Below are positions 46,816 to 55,993 of a stretch of 64,000 nucleotides of DNA, piece by piece; positions within the stretch are counted from its first letter, which is position 1; each line of letters opens with the position of its first letter. The stretch comes from Nonlabens sp. Ci31. Lineage in GTDB: Bacteria; Bacteroidota; Bacteroidia; Flavobacteriales; Flavobacteriaceae. The translations under genes and the position numbers were made by a program. The notes under the pieces were generated by a model. That model worked only from the letters and a program-made list of their open reading frames with translations. It searched no databases and had not been told where the DNA came from. The stretch is taken from contig NZ_CP043633.1 in the NCBI RefSeq assembly GCF_012974865.1, positions 1,302,001 through 1,366,000 on the forward strand, given 5' to 3'.

Positions 46816-47019
46816 TTATTTTCTGTATTCTAATATATCCCCAGGCTGGCATTCCAGGGCTTCACAAATAGCTTCAAGAGTAGAAAATCGCACCGCTTTT
46901 GCTTTTCCCGTTTTCAAAATAGAAAGATTTGCAGTGGTGATTCCTACCAGATCTGCTAGTTCATTGCTTTTCATGCCTTTTTGTGCCAGTACTATGTCTA
47001 GGTTGATGTATATGGACAT
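46816..47019 (-). CDS. XRE-family HTH regulator (YozG-like)
   Basis: Small DNA-binding protein (67 residues) of the Cro/C1 helix-turn-helix type: MKSNELADLVGITTANLSIL covers the helix-turn-helix, and FSTLEAICEALECQPGDILEY the tail. Such YozG-like regulators commonly accompany DUF2975 genes. It is the last gene of a DUF2975-DUF2975-XRE run, starting 3 bases after the stop of the middle gene. It probably binds the operator upstream of the run, which would be autoregulation. Confidence 0.9.
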   Translation of the reverse strand: MSIYINLDIVLAQKGMKSNELADLVGITTANLSILKTGKAKAVRFSTLEAICEALECQPGDILEYRK

Positions 47020-47022
47020 GGT

Positions 47023-47556
47023 TTATATGGTTAAGTCGTTTTCTTGTTTTAAATCAGCTCCTTTTTTTGCCATGTCTATATACAAATAAGAGATGATGGA
47101 GACAAAACCATGAATAATTATAAACATTACTGACTCTTCTATTTTAAAATATCCTCGAGAAATAGTTGAGGCTATAGCAGCTATAAAAGCTATAAGTAAG
47201 GCCGCTAGATTCAAATAGAAAAACCGGCATAAATCTCTGATTGCTTTTTCATGAAATAGAGAGTCCGCAATAAAAACTTTAAAAAATCGGTGCATCAGGT
47301 AAAAGTAAAAGCTAAAAAACGGAAATATAGCAATCATTATAATGGCTCTGGGCTGGAATATCATGCTAATTTCAATATCAGGTGCCACAACGCTGATCAT
47401 TTCTTTTCCTTTGAGCATACTTATTTCTACAAAAGGAATATCCCATCCTAGATAAAATTCAAAAAAGCCTAAAGAGCAGCAGATGACGAAGAAAATAGAC
47501 CATATCGTAAAGCAGTAAAAAAATATTTTTGAGAACCAGTAAAGTATGTATTTCAT
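47023..47556 (-). CDS. DUF2975 membrane protein 1
   Basis: Membrane protein of 177 residues with four predicted segments (about 8-30, 70-90, 105-130, 140-160) and the DUF2975 C-terminal tail LKQENDLTI. It lies between the paralogous gene at 47559 and the XRE regulator gene. Function is unknown; the tail shared with the paralogue is the main identifiable motif. The pair may form a heteromer. Confidence 0.85.
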   Translation of the reverse strand: MKYILYWFSKIFFYCFTIWSIFFVICCSLGFFEFYLGWDIPFVEISMLKGKEMISVVAPDIEISMIFQPRAIIMIAIFPFFSFYFYLMHRFFKVFIADSLFHEKAIRDLCRFFYLNLAALLIAFIAAIASTISRGYFKIEESVMFIIIHGFVSIISYLYIDMAKKGADLKQENDLTI

Positions 47557-47558
47557 AA

Positions 47559-48098
47559 TTATATAGTTAAGTCGTTTTCTTGTTGAATTTTAATAGACTG
47601 GTTGATGATCTTAGATATGATAATTAAGAAGATTCCAAAGGCAATAATGACTAGAAAAGAATCAAATGAAAAACCCAAGTCAATAGAAACGTTCTTCATT
47701 GAAATCGCATTTGATTTTACAACAGCCATTGTAGCGTATTTGTAAATTAAGGAAGGTATTTTAGTAATCAATGATCCGATAACACAAAAAAGGCCTGCTC
47801 GATAAAAATGTTTTTCTATTTCTACATCGATAAATCGATACGGCGAAATTCTATAAGACACTTTTCTTAAATGATACACCATCGCTAGGAACATCCAGTA
47901 ACCCATAACTGAAAGCGCTAACACCACATAAAATGTCCAATGAACATTGTATAGGTCAACTCCAAAATTGTCAAAGCCCGTCTCGTAATTATCCACAAAA
48001 ACAAAAAATGCTACAGGGCCCAAAACGGCTGATATCCACGTAAAAAAGTAGACCAAAGTCATAATAGCTCTAAGCATACTTAACCAACTTATTTTCAT
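47559..48098 (-). CDS. DUF2975 membrane protein 2
   Basis: Membrane protein of 179 residues with four predicted segments and a QQENDLTI tail, a paralogue of the next gene. It is the first gene of the operon. Promoter and operator elements lie directly upstream. Its role is unknown; a membrane-sensing module controlling or controlled by the XRE protein is an inference. Confidence 0.85.
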   Translation of the reverse strand: MKISWLSMLRAIMTLVYFFTWISAVLGPVAFFVFVDNYETGFDNFGVDLYNVHWTFYVVLALSVMGYWMFLAMVYHLRKVSYRISPYRFIDVEIEKHFYRAGLFCVIGSLITKIPSLIYKYATMAVVKSNAISMKNVSIDLGFSFDSFLVIIAFGIFLIIISKIINQSIKIQQENDLTI

Positions 48099-48108
48099 AA
48101 TTATTATC

Positions 48109-48148
48109 GTTTATCGATGACAAACATACTATATACTTATTGATAAAC
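48109..48148. promoter_or_regulatory. Inverted-repeat operator overlapping the DUF2975 promoter
   Basis: Arms GTTTATCGAT (48109-48118) and ATTGATAAAC (48139-48148) are inverted repeats with one mismatch. They flank the -7 box at 48121-48128, and the outer arm touches the -33 TTG. A likely binding site for the XRE protein of this operon. Confidence 0.6.
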
Positions 48149-48150
48149 AA
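48121..48150 (-). promoter_or_regulatory. DUF2975-XRE operon promoter (-33 TTG, -7 TATGTTTG)
   Basis: On the minus strand TTG (48148-48150), 19 bases, TATGTTTG (48121-48128), 22 bases before the ATG. The best-matched promoter of the window together with that of panC. Confidence 0.65.
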
Positions 48151-48568
48151 TAATAAATTATCGAAAAAGAATAATAAAAATATGTTATATACGGATGTTG
48201 AGATAGTTGCACTTTTGAAATTTAAGGTGAAATCGACAGGGGCTCTAACCGATTTCGCTCTGCATTAAAATGAAGTCATCAATAATGGTTTTGTTGGAAA
48301 CCAAAAGGGTTTGACACGGTGCTGGTTTTGAGAATTTAATTGGAATCTTAGATAAATTTCCAGCACCGCATCAACCTTTCCGAGCTTAGCTCGTTGCACT
48401 CTCTTTGCCCATCTTTCCTATTCCAGAAATTTGTCGTAACAAATTATCAGGGATTAAGGAAAGGAGCTTTTAAAATTAAAAGTCGAGTTATAGCTCTTTT
48501 TGATTTTCGTTTTGATTTTGATTTTGCGATTTGGAATTTAGAACTCTTTCTTTCCTTACTTTTACACC
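48151..48568. other. Spacer before bioF with inverted repeats
   Basis: No convincing gene (a short open frame at 48394-48582 is low-complexity). Inverted repeats GAAATCG/CGATTTC (48230-48257) and CGGTGCTGG/CCAGCACCG (48317-48325 and 48360-48368) are seen; the latter might fold in a leader. Biotin-operator likeness cannot be judged. Confidence 0.45.
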
Positions 48569-49690
48569 ATGCTTCCAGATAAACTACAAGCTCTTTTAGG
48601 TATGCGTCACTTTTCAGGAAGTTTGCGTAAACTCACTGTAAATAAAGGTTTGGTAGATTTTTCTTCTAACGATTACCTAGGTTTTTCAAAGTTACCGGTA
48701 ACCGCATCACACTCTTCAAATGGTGCGACGGGCAGCAGGCTTATTTCTGGACACAGCGAGTTGCACAATCAGGTAGAAAATCAAATTGCAGCGTTTCACA
48801 ATGCACCAGCAGCATTACTGTTTAATTCGGGTTACGACGCAAACATAGGACTCATCCCTGCGTTAACAGATCGCGCAGATTTGATCCTTTTTGACCAGTT
48901 GGTTCATGCTAGCATACGTGATGGAATTCAATTGTCGCAGGCTAAATCACTTAAATACCGTCATAACGATTTTGATCATCTCGAGATTTTATTGTCTAAA
49001 TTCAGCGAGGAAGAAGAGCGCGAGGTGTATGTCATTACAGAGTCTGTTTTTTCTATGGATGGCGATATGCCAGACCTTAAGAAATTGGTAGAATTAGTAA
49101 TGCGATTTGAAAATGCACACTTGATTTTGGACGAGGCGCACGCCTTGGGTGTTATAGGAAAAAGCGGTGCTGGTCTCGCCCATGAACTGGATGTAGAAAA
49201 TGATATTTTTGCTCGAGTGGTCACTTTTGGCAAAGGCTTGGGCTGTCATGGTGCGGCTGTTTTAGGAAGTGGAGATCTTAAGGAATATTTGATCAATTAT
49301 GCCCGTAGCTTTATTTATACAACCGCACTTCCAGAGCATTCGTTGCGGTCTATTGCTTATGGTTACCGCACTTTGAGTCAGGGGGAAGATGCCGTCTCTC
49401 GATTAACCCATAACATAGGACTTTTTAATAAATTGGTGCTGCAAAATGGTTTGAGACTACGCTTTCGCGAAAGCGAGACAGCCATCCAAGTATGTATCAT
49501 TCCAAAAAACGACAAAGTAAAAAAGGCAGCACGTGTACTACAAGAAAATGGCTATGATGTACGAGCCATTCTTTCTCCTACAGTAAGTCAGGGAGAAGAA
49601 CGATTGCGCGTCTGTATTCATAGTTATAATACAGGAAATGAAATGGAAAACATGCTGAAATTGCTTGCCAAAACCCTAAAAAATCTATGA
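48569..49690 (+). CDS. bioF: 8-amino-7-oxononanoate synthase (KAPA synthase)
   Basis: PLP enzyme of biotin synthesis that condenses pimeloyl thioester with alanine. The 373-residue protein has FSSNDYLGFS, the aspartate LILDEAHALGVIG and the PLP-lysine motif VVTFGKGLGCHGA. The length is a little shorter than typical (about 385). A palindrome copy at 49460 encodes RFRES. It is the first gene of a run with overlapping junctions to the DUF2007, bioD and bioA genes. Confidence 0.95.
   Translation: MLPDKLQALLGMRHFSGSLRKLTVNKGLVDFSSNDYLGFSKLPVTASHSSNGATGSRLISGHSELHNQVENQIAAFHNAPAALLFNSGYDANIGLIPALTDRADLILFDQLVHASIRDGIQLSQAKSLKYRHNDFDHLEILLSKFSEEEEREVYVITESVFSMDGDMPDLKKLVELVMRFENAHLILDEAHALGVIGKSGAGLAHELDVENDIFARVVTFGKGLGCHGAAVLGSGDLKEYLINYARSFIYTTALPEHSLRSIAYGYRTLSQGEDAVSRLTHNIGLFNKLVLQNGLRLRFRESETAIQVCIIPKNDKVKKAARVLQENGYDVRAILSPTVSQGEERLRVCIHSYNTGNEMENMLKLLAKTLKNL
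49460..49475. repeat. Iterated palindrome, copy 10
   Basis: Perfect 16-bp copy inside bioF, read as RFRES. Confidence 0.9.
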
Positions 49691-50100
49691 GTAAATTCAG
49701 AACCGTGGCGGTATTTGCCTATCCTGCAGAGGCTGTAGTCGTAAAAGGTAAATTGGAAAGTGAAAACGTGCATGTATACCTCAAGGACGAATTTTCTGTA
49801 GCGGCAGATCCTTTTGCGACCAATGCTATAGGCGGTGTGAAAATGCAGGTGTATAAAGAAGATTTTATCAAAGCAATGGGGATCCTCGAGCAGTCTAATC
49901 CAGACCTGCTAAAGCATCGCGTGGAATATATAAAATGTCCCAACTGCGGTAAACGGGAGGCGAGAGAAATGAGAGATATAGAAACGGCACGCTCGTTATC
50001 TGAAAAAATGACAGCAATAGGGTTGAGTATTTTTCCTTTCACAAATTCGTTTAATTACGAGTGTAAAAACTGTCAAACTAAATTTGATGTAAATGAGTAG
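49687..50100 (+). CDS. DUF2007 protein with zinc ribbon
   Basis: The 137-residue protein belongs to the DUF2007 group: FRTVAVFAYPAEAVVVKGKLES at the N-terminus, with a C-terminal zinc ribbon of two CxxC pairs (CPNCGKREA and CKNCQTKF). It overlaps bioF by 4 and bioD by 8 bases, so it is translated inside the biotin operon. No link to biotin synthesis is known to me; a role as signal or carrier protein is inferred from family only. Confidence 0.8.
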   Translation: MSKFRTVAVFAYPAEAVVVKGKLESENVHVYLKDEFSVAADPFATNAIGGVKMQVYKEDFIKAMGILEQSNPDLLKHRVEYIKCPNCGKREAREMRDIETARSLSEKMTAIGLSIFPFTNSFNYECKNCQTKFDVNE

Positions 50101-50710
50101 TATTTTTATTACCGGAATAGGAACTGATGTAGGTAAAACGGTTGTAGCAGCCATTGTAACACAAGCACTACAAGCCGATTACTGGAAACCCATACAGAGT
50201 GGTCTGGAAGAAACAGATAAAGCTACTATTGCTGGCCTTATAGACAATGCCACAACAGTGATCCATCCAGAAGCCTACCGACTTCATACGCCTATGAGTC
50301 CGCATAAGGCGGCTGAAATTGATGGAATTACCATAGACCGCACTAAAATTATACGTCCTAAAACAGAAAACACTTTAGTTATAGAAGGTGCTGGAGGCTT
50401 GCTGGTTCCTATTAATGATCAAGAAACTATTGTCGATTTGATTGCTCCTGAGGATCAAGTGATTCTAGTCAGTTCGGGCTATTTAGGAAGTATCAATCAT
50501 ACCTTATTGAGCGCAGCGCTTTTAAAAGCTAAAGGCTTGAACTGTGTAGGGATTATTTACAACCACGTTGATCTTGATGGTACCATCGAAGTGATTGAAA
50601 AAATGACAGGATTAAAAACCTTGGGTCACATAACAAGAGAACAAGAAATAAGTGCGGCTATTGTTTCTAAATATGCTTCAAAATTTAAAAAAACGCTAAA
50701 AGCATTATGA
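50093..50710 (+). CDS. bioD: Dethiobiotin synthase
   Basis: ATP-dependent enzyme that closes the ureido ring of dethiobiotin. The 205-residue protein has the P-loop GIGTDVGKTVV and the later motif VIEGAGGLLVP. The start overlaps the DUF2007 gene and the stop overlaps bioA (ATGA). The length is slightly below 220, typical for Bacteroidetes. Confidence 0.95.
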   Translation: MSSIFITGIGTDVGKTVVAAIVTQALQADYWKPIQSGLEETDKATIAGLIDNATTVIHPEAYRLHTPMSPHKAAEIDGITIDRTKIIRPKTENTLVIEGAGGLLVPINDQETIVDLIAPEDQVILVSSGYLGSINHTLLSAALLKAKGLNCVGIIYNHVDLDGTIEVIEKMTGLKTLGHITREQEISAAIVSKYASKFKKTLKAL

Positions 50711-51984
50711 AAAAGGAAGAGATTCTAAAAAATGATGCAAGTTTTATATGGCATCCGCTTACGCAACATAAAACGGCGACAGCACCTCTTGCCATCTCCC
50801 ATGCTAAGGGAAATTACTTGTATGATTTTGATGGGAAGAACTATTTTGATGGGATATCGAGTTGGTACACCTGCAGTTATGGGCATACCAATCCTGCGTT
50901 GACAAGTGCGATCAAAAATCAAGTCGATCAATTGCACCATATAGTCTTTGCTGGAATGACGCATGAGCCAGCGGCAACTTTAGGAAAGAAACTGATAGCA
51001 ATTTTGCCAGATAACCAGCAGAAGCTCTTTTTTTCTGAGAATGGATCTACCAGTGTAGAGATAGGTTTAAAAATGGCTTTTCAATACCATTTCAATAAAG
51101 GCGAGAAACGAAATACAGTGGTAGCATTAGAAAATGGGTTCCACGGAGACACTTTTGGAGCTATGAGTGCCAGTGGGTTGTCGGTTTATAATGGACCATT
51201 TGAAGATTTCTTTATTGATGTGGTGCGTATACCAGCACCTACAAAAGAGAATTTAGAGCAGGTCTTACTACTCGTTGATACCATCTTAGAACAACAGCAA
51301 ATTTCTAGTTTTATCTATGAACCATTAGTTCAAGGAGCCGCAGCGATGCAGCTCAACGATAATGAGGCTTTGTGCCAAGTGATCAACAAATTCCAGCAAC
51401 ACGGGGTGATTGCTATTGCCGATGAAGTAATGACTGGTTTTGGGAAAACAGGAACGTACTTTGCCAGCGATCAAATAGGTGCCAAACCAGATGTGATGTG
51501 TCTTTCTAAAGCGCTATCTGGTGGAATCATGCCTATGGCAATTACTTCGTGTACTTCAGATATTTACGACGCTTTTTACGATGATGAGCTCGCCAAAGGT
51601 CTTTTTCACGGTCATACCTATTCTGGAAACCCATTAGGTTGTGCTGTTGCTAGTGCGGCAATAGACTTGTTGATTTCTGAAGAGATTCAGGAAAACATCA
51701 AACGAATAACAAGGTCTAATCTAGCCTTTCAAACAAAAATTGAAGCCCATTCATCCGTTTCTGCAGTGCGAACAAAAGGAGTCATTCTTGCGATGGACCT
51801 TGCGATCGAAATGGAGCGCTATGGAAACAAACGCAATGAGATGTTTCAATGGTTTTGGCAACGCGGTTTATTTTTAAGACCTTTAGGTAAAACAGTCTAT
51901 ATCGTGCCGCCTTTTACGAGTTCGGAGCAAGAAATGAATTTTGTTTATAAGTTATTGGAGGAATTTTTAGGTCAGGTGGTCTAA
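50707..51984 (+). CDS. bioA: Adenosylmethionine-8-amino-7-oxononanoate aminotransferase
   Basis: PLP aminotransferase that turns KAPA into DAPA using SAM. The 425-residue protein has FIWHPLTQHKTATAPLAI, DGISSWYTCSYGHTNPAL, GFHGDTFGAMSASG and the PLP-lysine region LSKALSGGIMPMA. It overlaps bioD by 4 bases and is followed by 222 bases of spacer before the KAS gene. Confidence 0.95.
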   Translation: MKKEEILKNDASFIWHPLTQHKTATAPLAISHAKGNYLYDFDGKNYFDGISSWYTCSYGHTNPALTSAIKNQVDQLHHIVFAGMTHEPAATLGKKLIAILPDNQQKLFFSENGSTSVEIGLKMAFQYHFNKGEKRNTVVALENGFHGDTFGAMSASGLSVYNGPFEDFFIDVVRIPAPTKENLEQVLLLVDTILEQQQISSFIYEPLVQGAAAMQLNDNEALCQVINKFQQHGVIAIADEVMTGFGKTGTYFASDQIGAKPDVMCLSKALSGGIMPMAITSCTSDIYDAFYDDELAKGLFHGHTYSGNPLGCAVASAAIDLLISEEIQENIKRITRSNLAFQTKIEAHSSVSAVRTKGVILAMDLAIEMERYGNKRNEMFQWFWQRGLFLRPLGKTVYIVPPFTSSEQEMNFVYKLLEEFLGQVV

Positions 51985-52206
51985 TTTTTTCCATCGTCAC
52001 CAGTGAGATTTAAGTGGAGTTGTTCCCTTATATGCTTAAACAAATGTTGATGATCACATAAAAAATATCAAAAAAACAAGGAGGTTTTACAATGTCTCTA
52101 GAACTTCTAATGCTCTATTTTTAAGGTGTAACGCTTAGGATTTTTTTTCTACAATTCATTCTAAGTCTAACTTCTTTTGACGATTTTTGCAAGAGTTAAA
52201 AAGCCA

Positions 52207-53328
52207 GTGAAAAACCCTATTTACATCAACGATGCAGCGATGATTGCTGCGATAGATTCATTTACGAATCAAGAGTCAGCTCCTTTTTTTAAGAAAAAAA
52301 ATAAGGCTTGGATCAGTCCTATTTCAAAAGTAAAGGAAGATCAATTGCAAGCTTTTTTAAGAGATCATGATGCTTATAAATCGTTGGATCGCAGTGTGCA
52401 TCTGGCGATTTTTGCAGCGAGGTCCTTAAACCATATTCCAGAGCAAACGGCGGTAAATATAGGTTCTAGTCGCGGTGCTACTGGATTGTGGGAGGAATAT
52501 TATTCTCGCTTTCGCGAAAGCGGAACAGTTCCAACAGCAACTTCTCCATTAACTACTTTGGGGAATGTCTCTAGTTGGGTAGCTCAAGATTTGGGATTGA
52601 AAGGAACAGCTTTTTCTCATAGCATTACTTGTGCAACGGCATCGCATGCCATCCTCAATGCTATCGCTTGGCTAGAAAGCGGTATGGCAACGAGTTTTAT
52701 CGCTGGCGGAAGTGAAGCGCCATTGACTGATTTTACCATAGCCCAAATGCAAGCCTTGCGCATTTATTCAAGAGAAACCGGTCGGTATCCGTGCAGGTCA
52801 TTGGATTTAGATAAGTCACAAAATTCGATGATTTTAGGGGAGGCAGCAGCCTGTTTTTTACTTTCTAAAGAAGACAAGAACAGCCTTGCCAAAATCACTG
52901 GATACGGAAGTGCCATCGAAAAATTAAATAGTCCCACTTCTCTTACGGAAAGTGGAGAATGCCTGCAAGAATCCATGAGACAGGCTATACAGCACATAGA
53001 TCTGGAAACGGTAGATGCGATCATTACACACGCGCCTGGAACTATTAAAGGTGATAAAGCAGAGTTTACTGCTATAAAAGCAGTTTTTGGAGATCGTTAT
53101 CCACACTTGTGTAATAACAAATGGCAATTAGGTCACTCGCTTGGGGCAAGTAGTGCCCTTAATCTACACATGGCAATCGAAATGCTGCAATCAGAAACTA
53201 TTTTTAAAATTCCTTATTTAGAAGAAGCCTTGGTAAACCCGCGGGGAGATGTAAGAGCTCCTAACCGCATTTTGATCAATGCAACGGGATTTGGAGGTAA
53301 CGCAGTGAGTTTGTTGGTCGAGAAATAA
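52207..53328 (+). CDS. Beta-ketoacyl synthase of the KAS I/II type in the biotin cluster
   Basis: Thiolase-fold condensing enzyme of about 373 residues with catalytic Cys in SITCATASHAILNAI, His in ITHAPGTIKGDKAEF and His in LGHSLGASSALNLHMA. It is shorter than FabF (about 415), and sequence identity to FabF is not obvious. It lies between bioA and bioB, so a role in building the pimeloyl precursor is a reasonable inference. The GTG at 52207 is preferred, with a TTG 30 bases upstream as alternative. A palindrome copy encodes RFRESG. Confidence 0.8.
   Translation: MKNPIYINDAAMIAAIDSFTNQESAPFFKKKNKAWISPISKVKEDQLQAFLRDHDAYKSLDRSVHLAIFAARSLNHIPEQTAVNIGSSRGATGLWEEYYSRFRESGTVPTATSPLTTLGNVSSWVAQDLGLKGTAFSHSITCATASHAILNAIAWLESGMATSFIAGGSEAPLTDFTIAQMQALRIYSRETGRYPCRSLDLDKSQNSMILGEAAACFLLSKEDKNSLAKITGYGSAIEKLNSPTSLTESGECLQESMRQAIQHIDLETVDAIITHAPGTIKGDKAEFTAIKAVFGDRYPHLCNNKWQLGHSLGASSALNLHMAIEMLQSETIFKIPYLEEALVNPRGDVRAPNRILINATGFGGNAVSLLVEK
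52507..52522. repeat. Iterated palindrome, copy 11
   Basis: Perfect 16-bp copy inside the KAS gene with flank GAACA, read as RFRESGT. Confidence 0.9.
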
Positions 53329-53407
53329 ACTCCAATCTTTGTACTTTATACTTGCCACTTAATACTTCAAGAAACCCTATTTTTACTTATTCAACTATCA
53401 TACGATT

Positions 53408-54496
53408 ATGAGATACAACTGGACTAAAGAAGAAGTATTAGAGGTTTATAACAGACCGATTATGAATTTGTTATATGATGCGGCAACGATTCATAGAGAA
53501 TTTCACAACCCAAATCAAGTACAAGTTTCTACACTTCTTTCCATTAAAACTGGCGGTTGTCCAGAAGATTGTGGGTATTGTCCACAAGCTGCTCGTTACC
53601 ATACAGACTTAGAAGGAAACGACTTGATGTCTGTACAGCAAGTAAAAGCACAAGCCTTAAGAGCAAAATCTAGTGGTAGTTCTCGTGTTTGTATGGGAGC
53701 AGCATGGAGAAATGTAAAAGACGGACCAGAATTTGACCAAGTCCTAGAAATGGTTCGTACCATTAATAAATTAGACATGGAAGTGTGTTGTACTTTAGGT
53801 ATGATCACAGAAAATCAAGCACACCGACTTGCTGAGGCTGGATTATATGCTTATAACCACAACTTAGACAGTTCTGAAGAATACTATAAAGAGGTTATTT
53901 CTACTCGTGGTTATCAAGACCGTTTAGATACGATTGGTAATGTACGTAAGACCAATGTTACTGTTTGTAGCGGCGGAATTATAGGAATGGGAGAGAATAT
54001 AGAGGATCGCGCAGGAATGTTGGTAGCTTTAGCTAGTCTAAGTCCGCAGCCAGAAAGTACGCCTATCAACGCATTAGTTGCTGTAGAAGGAACACCACTA
54101 GAAGAGCAACAACCAATTTCTATTTGGGAAATGATACGTATGGTGGCTACTACTCGTATCGTTATGCCACAAACTCAGGTGAGGTTGAGTGCCGGTCGTA
54201 TGGACATGAGTCGTGAAGGACAAGCGATGTGTTTCTTTGCTGGAGCCAACTCTATTTTTGCGGGGGATAAATTACTGACGACTCCTAATCCAGATGTAAA
54301 TGAAGACATGAAAATGTTTGAATTGTTAGGATTAGAGCCTATGAAGCCGTTTGTAAAAAAGTCACAACCAGAAACAGTAGAAGCTCAATATTCTGAATAT
54401 AAAGATCAAGGAGAGAAACCTAGATGGACCCGTCCAGATCATAAAATTGAACGTAACGAGCAAGCAAAACAAGCTGGCAAAGCGGTTAAAGCATAG
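53408..54496 (+). CDS. bioB: Biotin synthase
   Basis: Radical-SAM enzyme that inserts sulfur into dethiobiotin. The 362-residue protein has the iron-sulfur motif CPEDCGYC (CxxxCxxC) and YNHNLDSSEEYY in the barrel. The C-terminus carries a lysine-rich extension (DHKIERNEQAKQAGKAV). It is the last gene of the biotin run, 79 bases after the KAS gene. Confidence 0.96.
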   Translation: MRYNWTKEEVLEVYNRPIMNLLYDAATIHREFHNPNQVQVSTLLSIKTGGCPEDCGYCPQAARYHTDLEGNDLMSVQQVKAQALRAKSSGSSRVCMGAAWRNVKDGPEFDQVLEMVRTINKLDMEVCCTLGMITENQAHRLAEAGLYAYNHNLDSSEEYYKEVISTRGYQDRLDTIGNVRKTNVTVCSGGIIGMGENIEDRAGMLVALASLSPQPESTPINALVAVEGTPLEEQQPISIWEMIRMVATTRIVMPQTQVRLSAGRMDMSREGQAMCFFAGANSIFAGDKLLTTPNPDVNEDMKMFELLGLEPMKPFVKKSQPETVEAQYSEYKDQGEKPRWTRPDHKIERNEQAKQAGKAVKA

Positions 54497-54546
54497 TTAT
54501 AGGAGTTGCATTAGTTCCTTTAACTCCCTAATTTAGCTAGTTATTT

Positions 54547-55419
54547 ATGGCGCTTAATCTTCAAAAAATACCGCGTGTATCCACAATGAGTAAAGATGAT
54601 TTTATCAAAAATCATCTCCAGCCACAACAACCTGTAATCATTGAAAAACTAACAGAAGACTGGCCGGCTTATGAAAAGTGGAATCTAGCATACATCAAAC
54701 AAGTAGCCGGAAATAAAACAGTGCCTTTGTATGATGACCGCCCAGTAAAGCACGATGAAGGTTTTAACGATGCACAAACCGAAATGAAGATGTCGGATTA
54801 CTTAGATCTGTTGGAAGAAAAGCCCACTAACTTTAGAATTTTTCTTTACAATATATTAAAAGAAGTTCCAGTCCTTCAAGCCGATTATAAATTTCCGAAG
54901 TTAGGAATGCAATTGATCAAAGGCTTGCCTATGATGTTTTTTGGAGGAACCGATTCTAAGGTGTTTATGCATTTTGATATAGACTTTACGAATATCCTGC
55001 ATTTTCAATTTCACGGTAAAAAGAGGTGTATTATTTTCCCGCCTGATCAGTCACCTTATTTGTATCGCGTTCCACATTCTTTAATCGCTAGAGAAGATAT
55101 TGATTTTACCGACCCAGATTTTGAAAAATGGCCTGCTTTACTGAAAGCGCAAGGCTATGTTTGCGAGCTTCAACATGGGGAAATGTTGTACATGCCAGAA
55201 GGATACTGGCACTACATGCATTACCTCACACCTGGTTTTTCTATAAGCTTGAGGTCCTATCCTCGAAAGATTAAAAATTTAGGAAAGGCGCTGTATCATC
55301 TATTATTTATGCGTCATTATGATAATTTCATGCGCAAACGTAAAGGGCAGGAATGGATCGACTATAAAAATGATCAGGCTATTATAAGGACACACGAGCG
55401 TTTAAAGAGGGATAGTTGA
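54547..55419 (+). CDS. Cupin-like (JmjC-type) protein
   Basis: The 290-residue protein fits the cupin_8/JmjC group of Fe(II)/2-oxoglutarate enzymes: VIIEKLTEDWPAYEKW near the start, metal ligands HFDID and the distal His in GYWHYMHYL. The lysine-rich end is probably not part of the fold. Substrate unknown; protein or small-molecule hydroxylation are possible. It follows bioB by 50 bases but appears unrelated to it. Confidence 0.8.
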   Translation: MALNLQKIPRVSTMSKDDFIKNHLQPQQPVIIEKLTEDWPAYEKWNLAYIKQVAGNKTVPLYDDRPVKHDEGFNDAQTEMKMSDYLDLLEEKPTNFRIFLYNILKEVPVLQADYKFPKLGMQLIKGLPMMFFGGTDSKVFMHFDIDFTNILHFQFHGKKRCIIFPPDQSPYLYRVPHSLIAREDIDFTDPDFEKWPALLKAQGYVCELQHGEMLYMPEGYWHYMHYLTPGFSISLRSYPRKIKNLGKALYHLLFMRHYDNFMRKRKGQEWIDYKNDQAIIRTHERLKRDS

Positions 55420-55516
55420 TTGAGCACCAGTTTCAAAAGCTCTTATAGAAATCATATTGTTTTTTGTCTCAATAATTTCGAAAAGAAATTCCATTTAATG
55501 ACAGCGTATGGTAAAA

Positions 55517-55993
55517 CTAATTAGGTATGAGCTCTACTGTTTTGGCATAAACCAGGTGGCTTTCCCAACCGCGATAGAGAAGGTAATCGGCTAGTTTTTT
55601 ACGTTTTTTGTATGTATCGGTTTCCGTTGTGAGTTGTTGTAACCGCTTTCGCGAAAGCCTATCAAAAGCAATTTCGTAATCATCATTAGAAATCTCTTTA
55701 AGACCTATTTTTATAGTACGCTCGTTCAAACCTTTCATTTTAAGTTCGCGTACGATACGAACTCTGCCCCAACTTTTAATACGGAATTTCCCTCTAGCAA
55801 AAGCTTCGGCATAGCGTGTTTCATTCAAAAACTTGTGGTGGATCAAATGCGGGATGATTTCATCTATCGCAAGTTGGATCATTCCCATACTCTTCAATTT
55901 ATCTTCTATCTCTTTATGACAGCGCTCTTGATAAGCGCAGTACCGCTCTATAGAACGAGTCGCTTCTTCAACGGTGTAGGTGTCTTTGGACAT
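55517..55993 (-). CDS. recX: Regulatory protein RecX
   Basis: Small three-helix-repeat protein that modulates RecA (158 residues). RecX hallmarks: LIHHKFLNETRYAEAFARGKFRIKSWGRVRI, which matches the family core, followed by ELKMKGLNERTI. A palindrome copy at 55645 encodes LSRKR in the third repeat. It is alone; recA is not in the window. Confidence 0.93.
   Translation of the reverse strand: MSKDTYTVEEATRSIERYCAYQERCHKEIEDKLKSMGMIQLAIDEIIPHLIHHKFLNETRYAEAFARGKFRIKSWGRVRIVRELKMKGLNERTIKIGLKEISNDDYEIAFDRLSRKRLQQLTTETDTYKKRKKLADYLLYRGWESHLVYAKTVELIPN
55645..55658. repeat. Iterated palindrome, copy 12 (14-bp core)
   Basis: Core copy inside recX, read as LSRKR. Confidence 0.9.

Noticed and set aside
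48394..48582. Short open frame before bioF
   Set aside because: Low-complexity Phe/Asp-rich product that runs into the bioF start; no leader or homologue feature.
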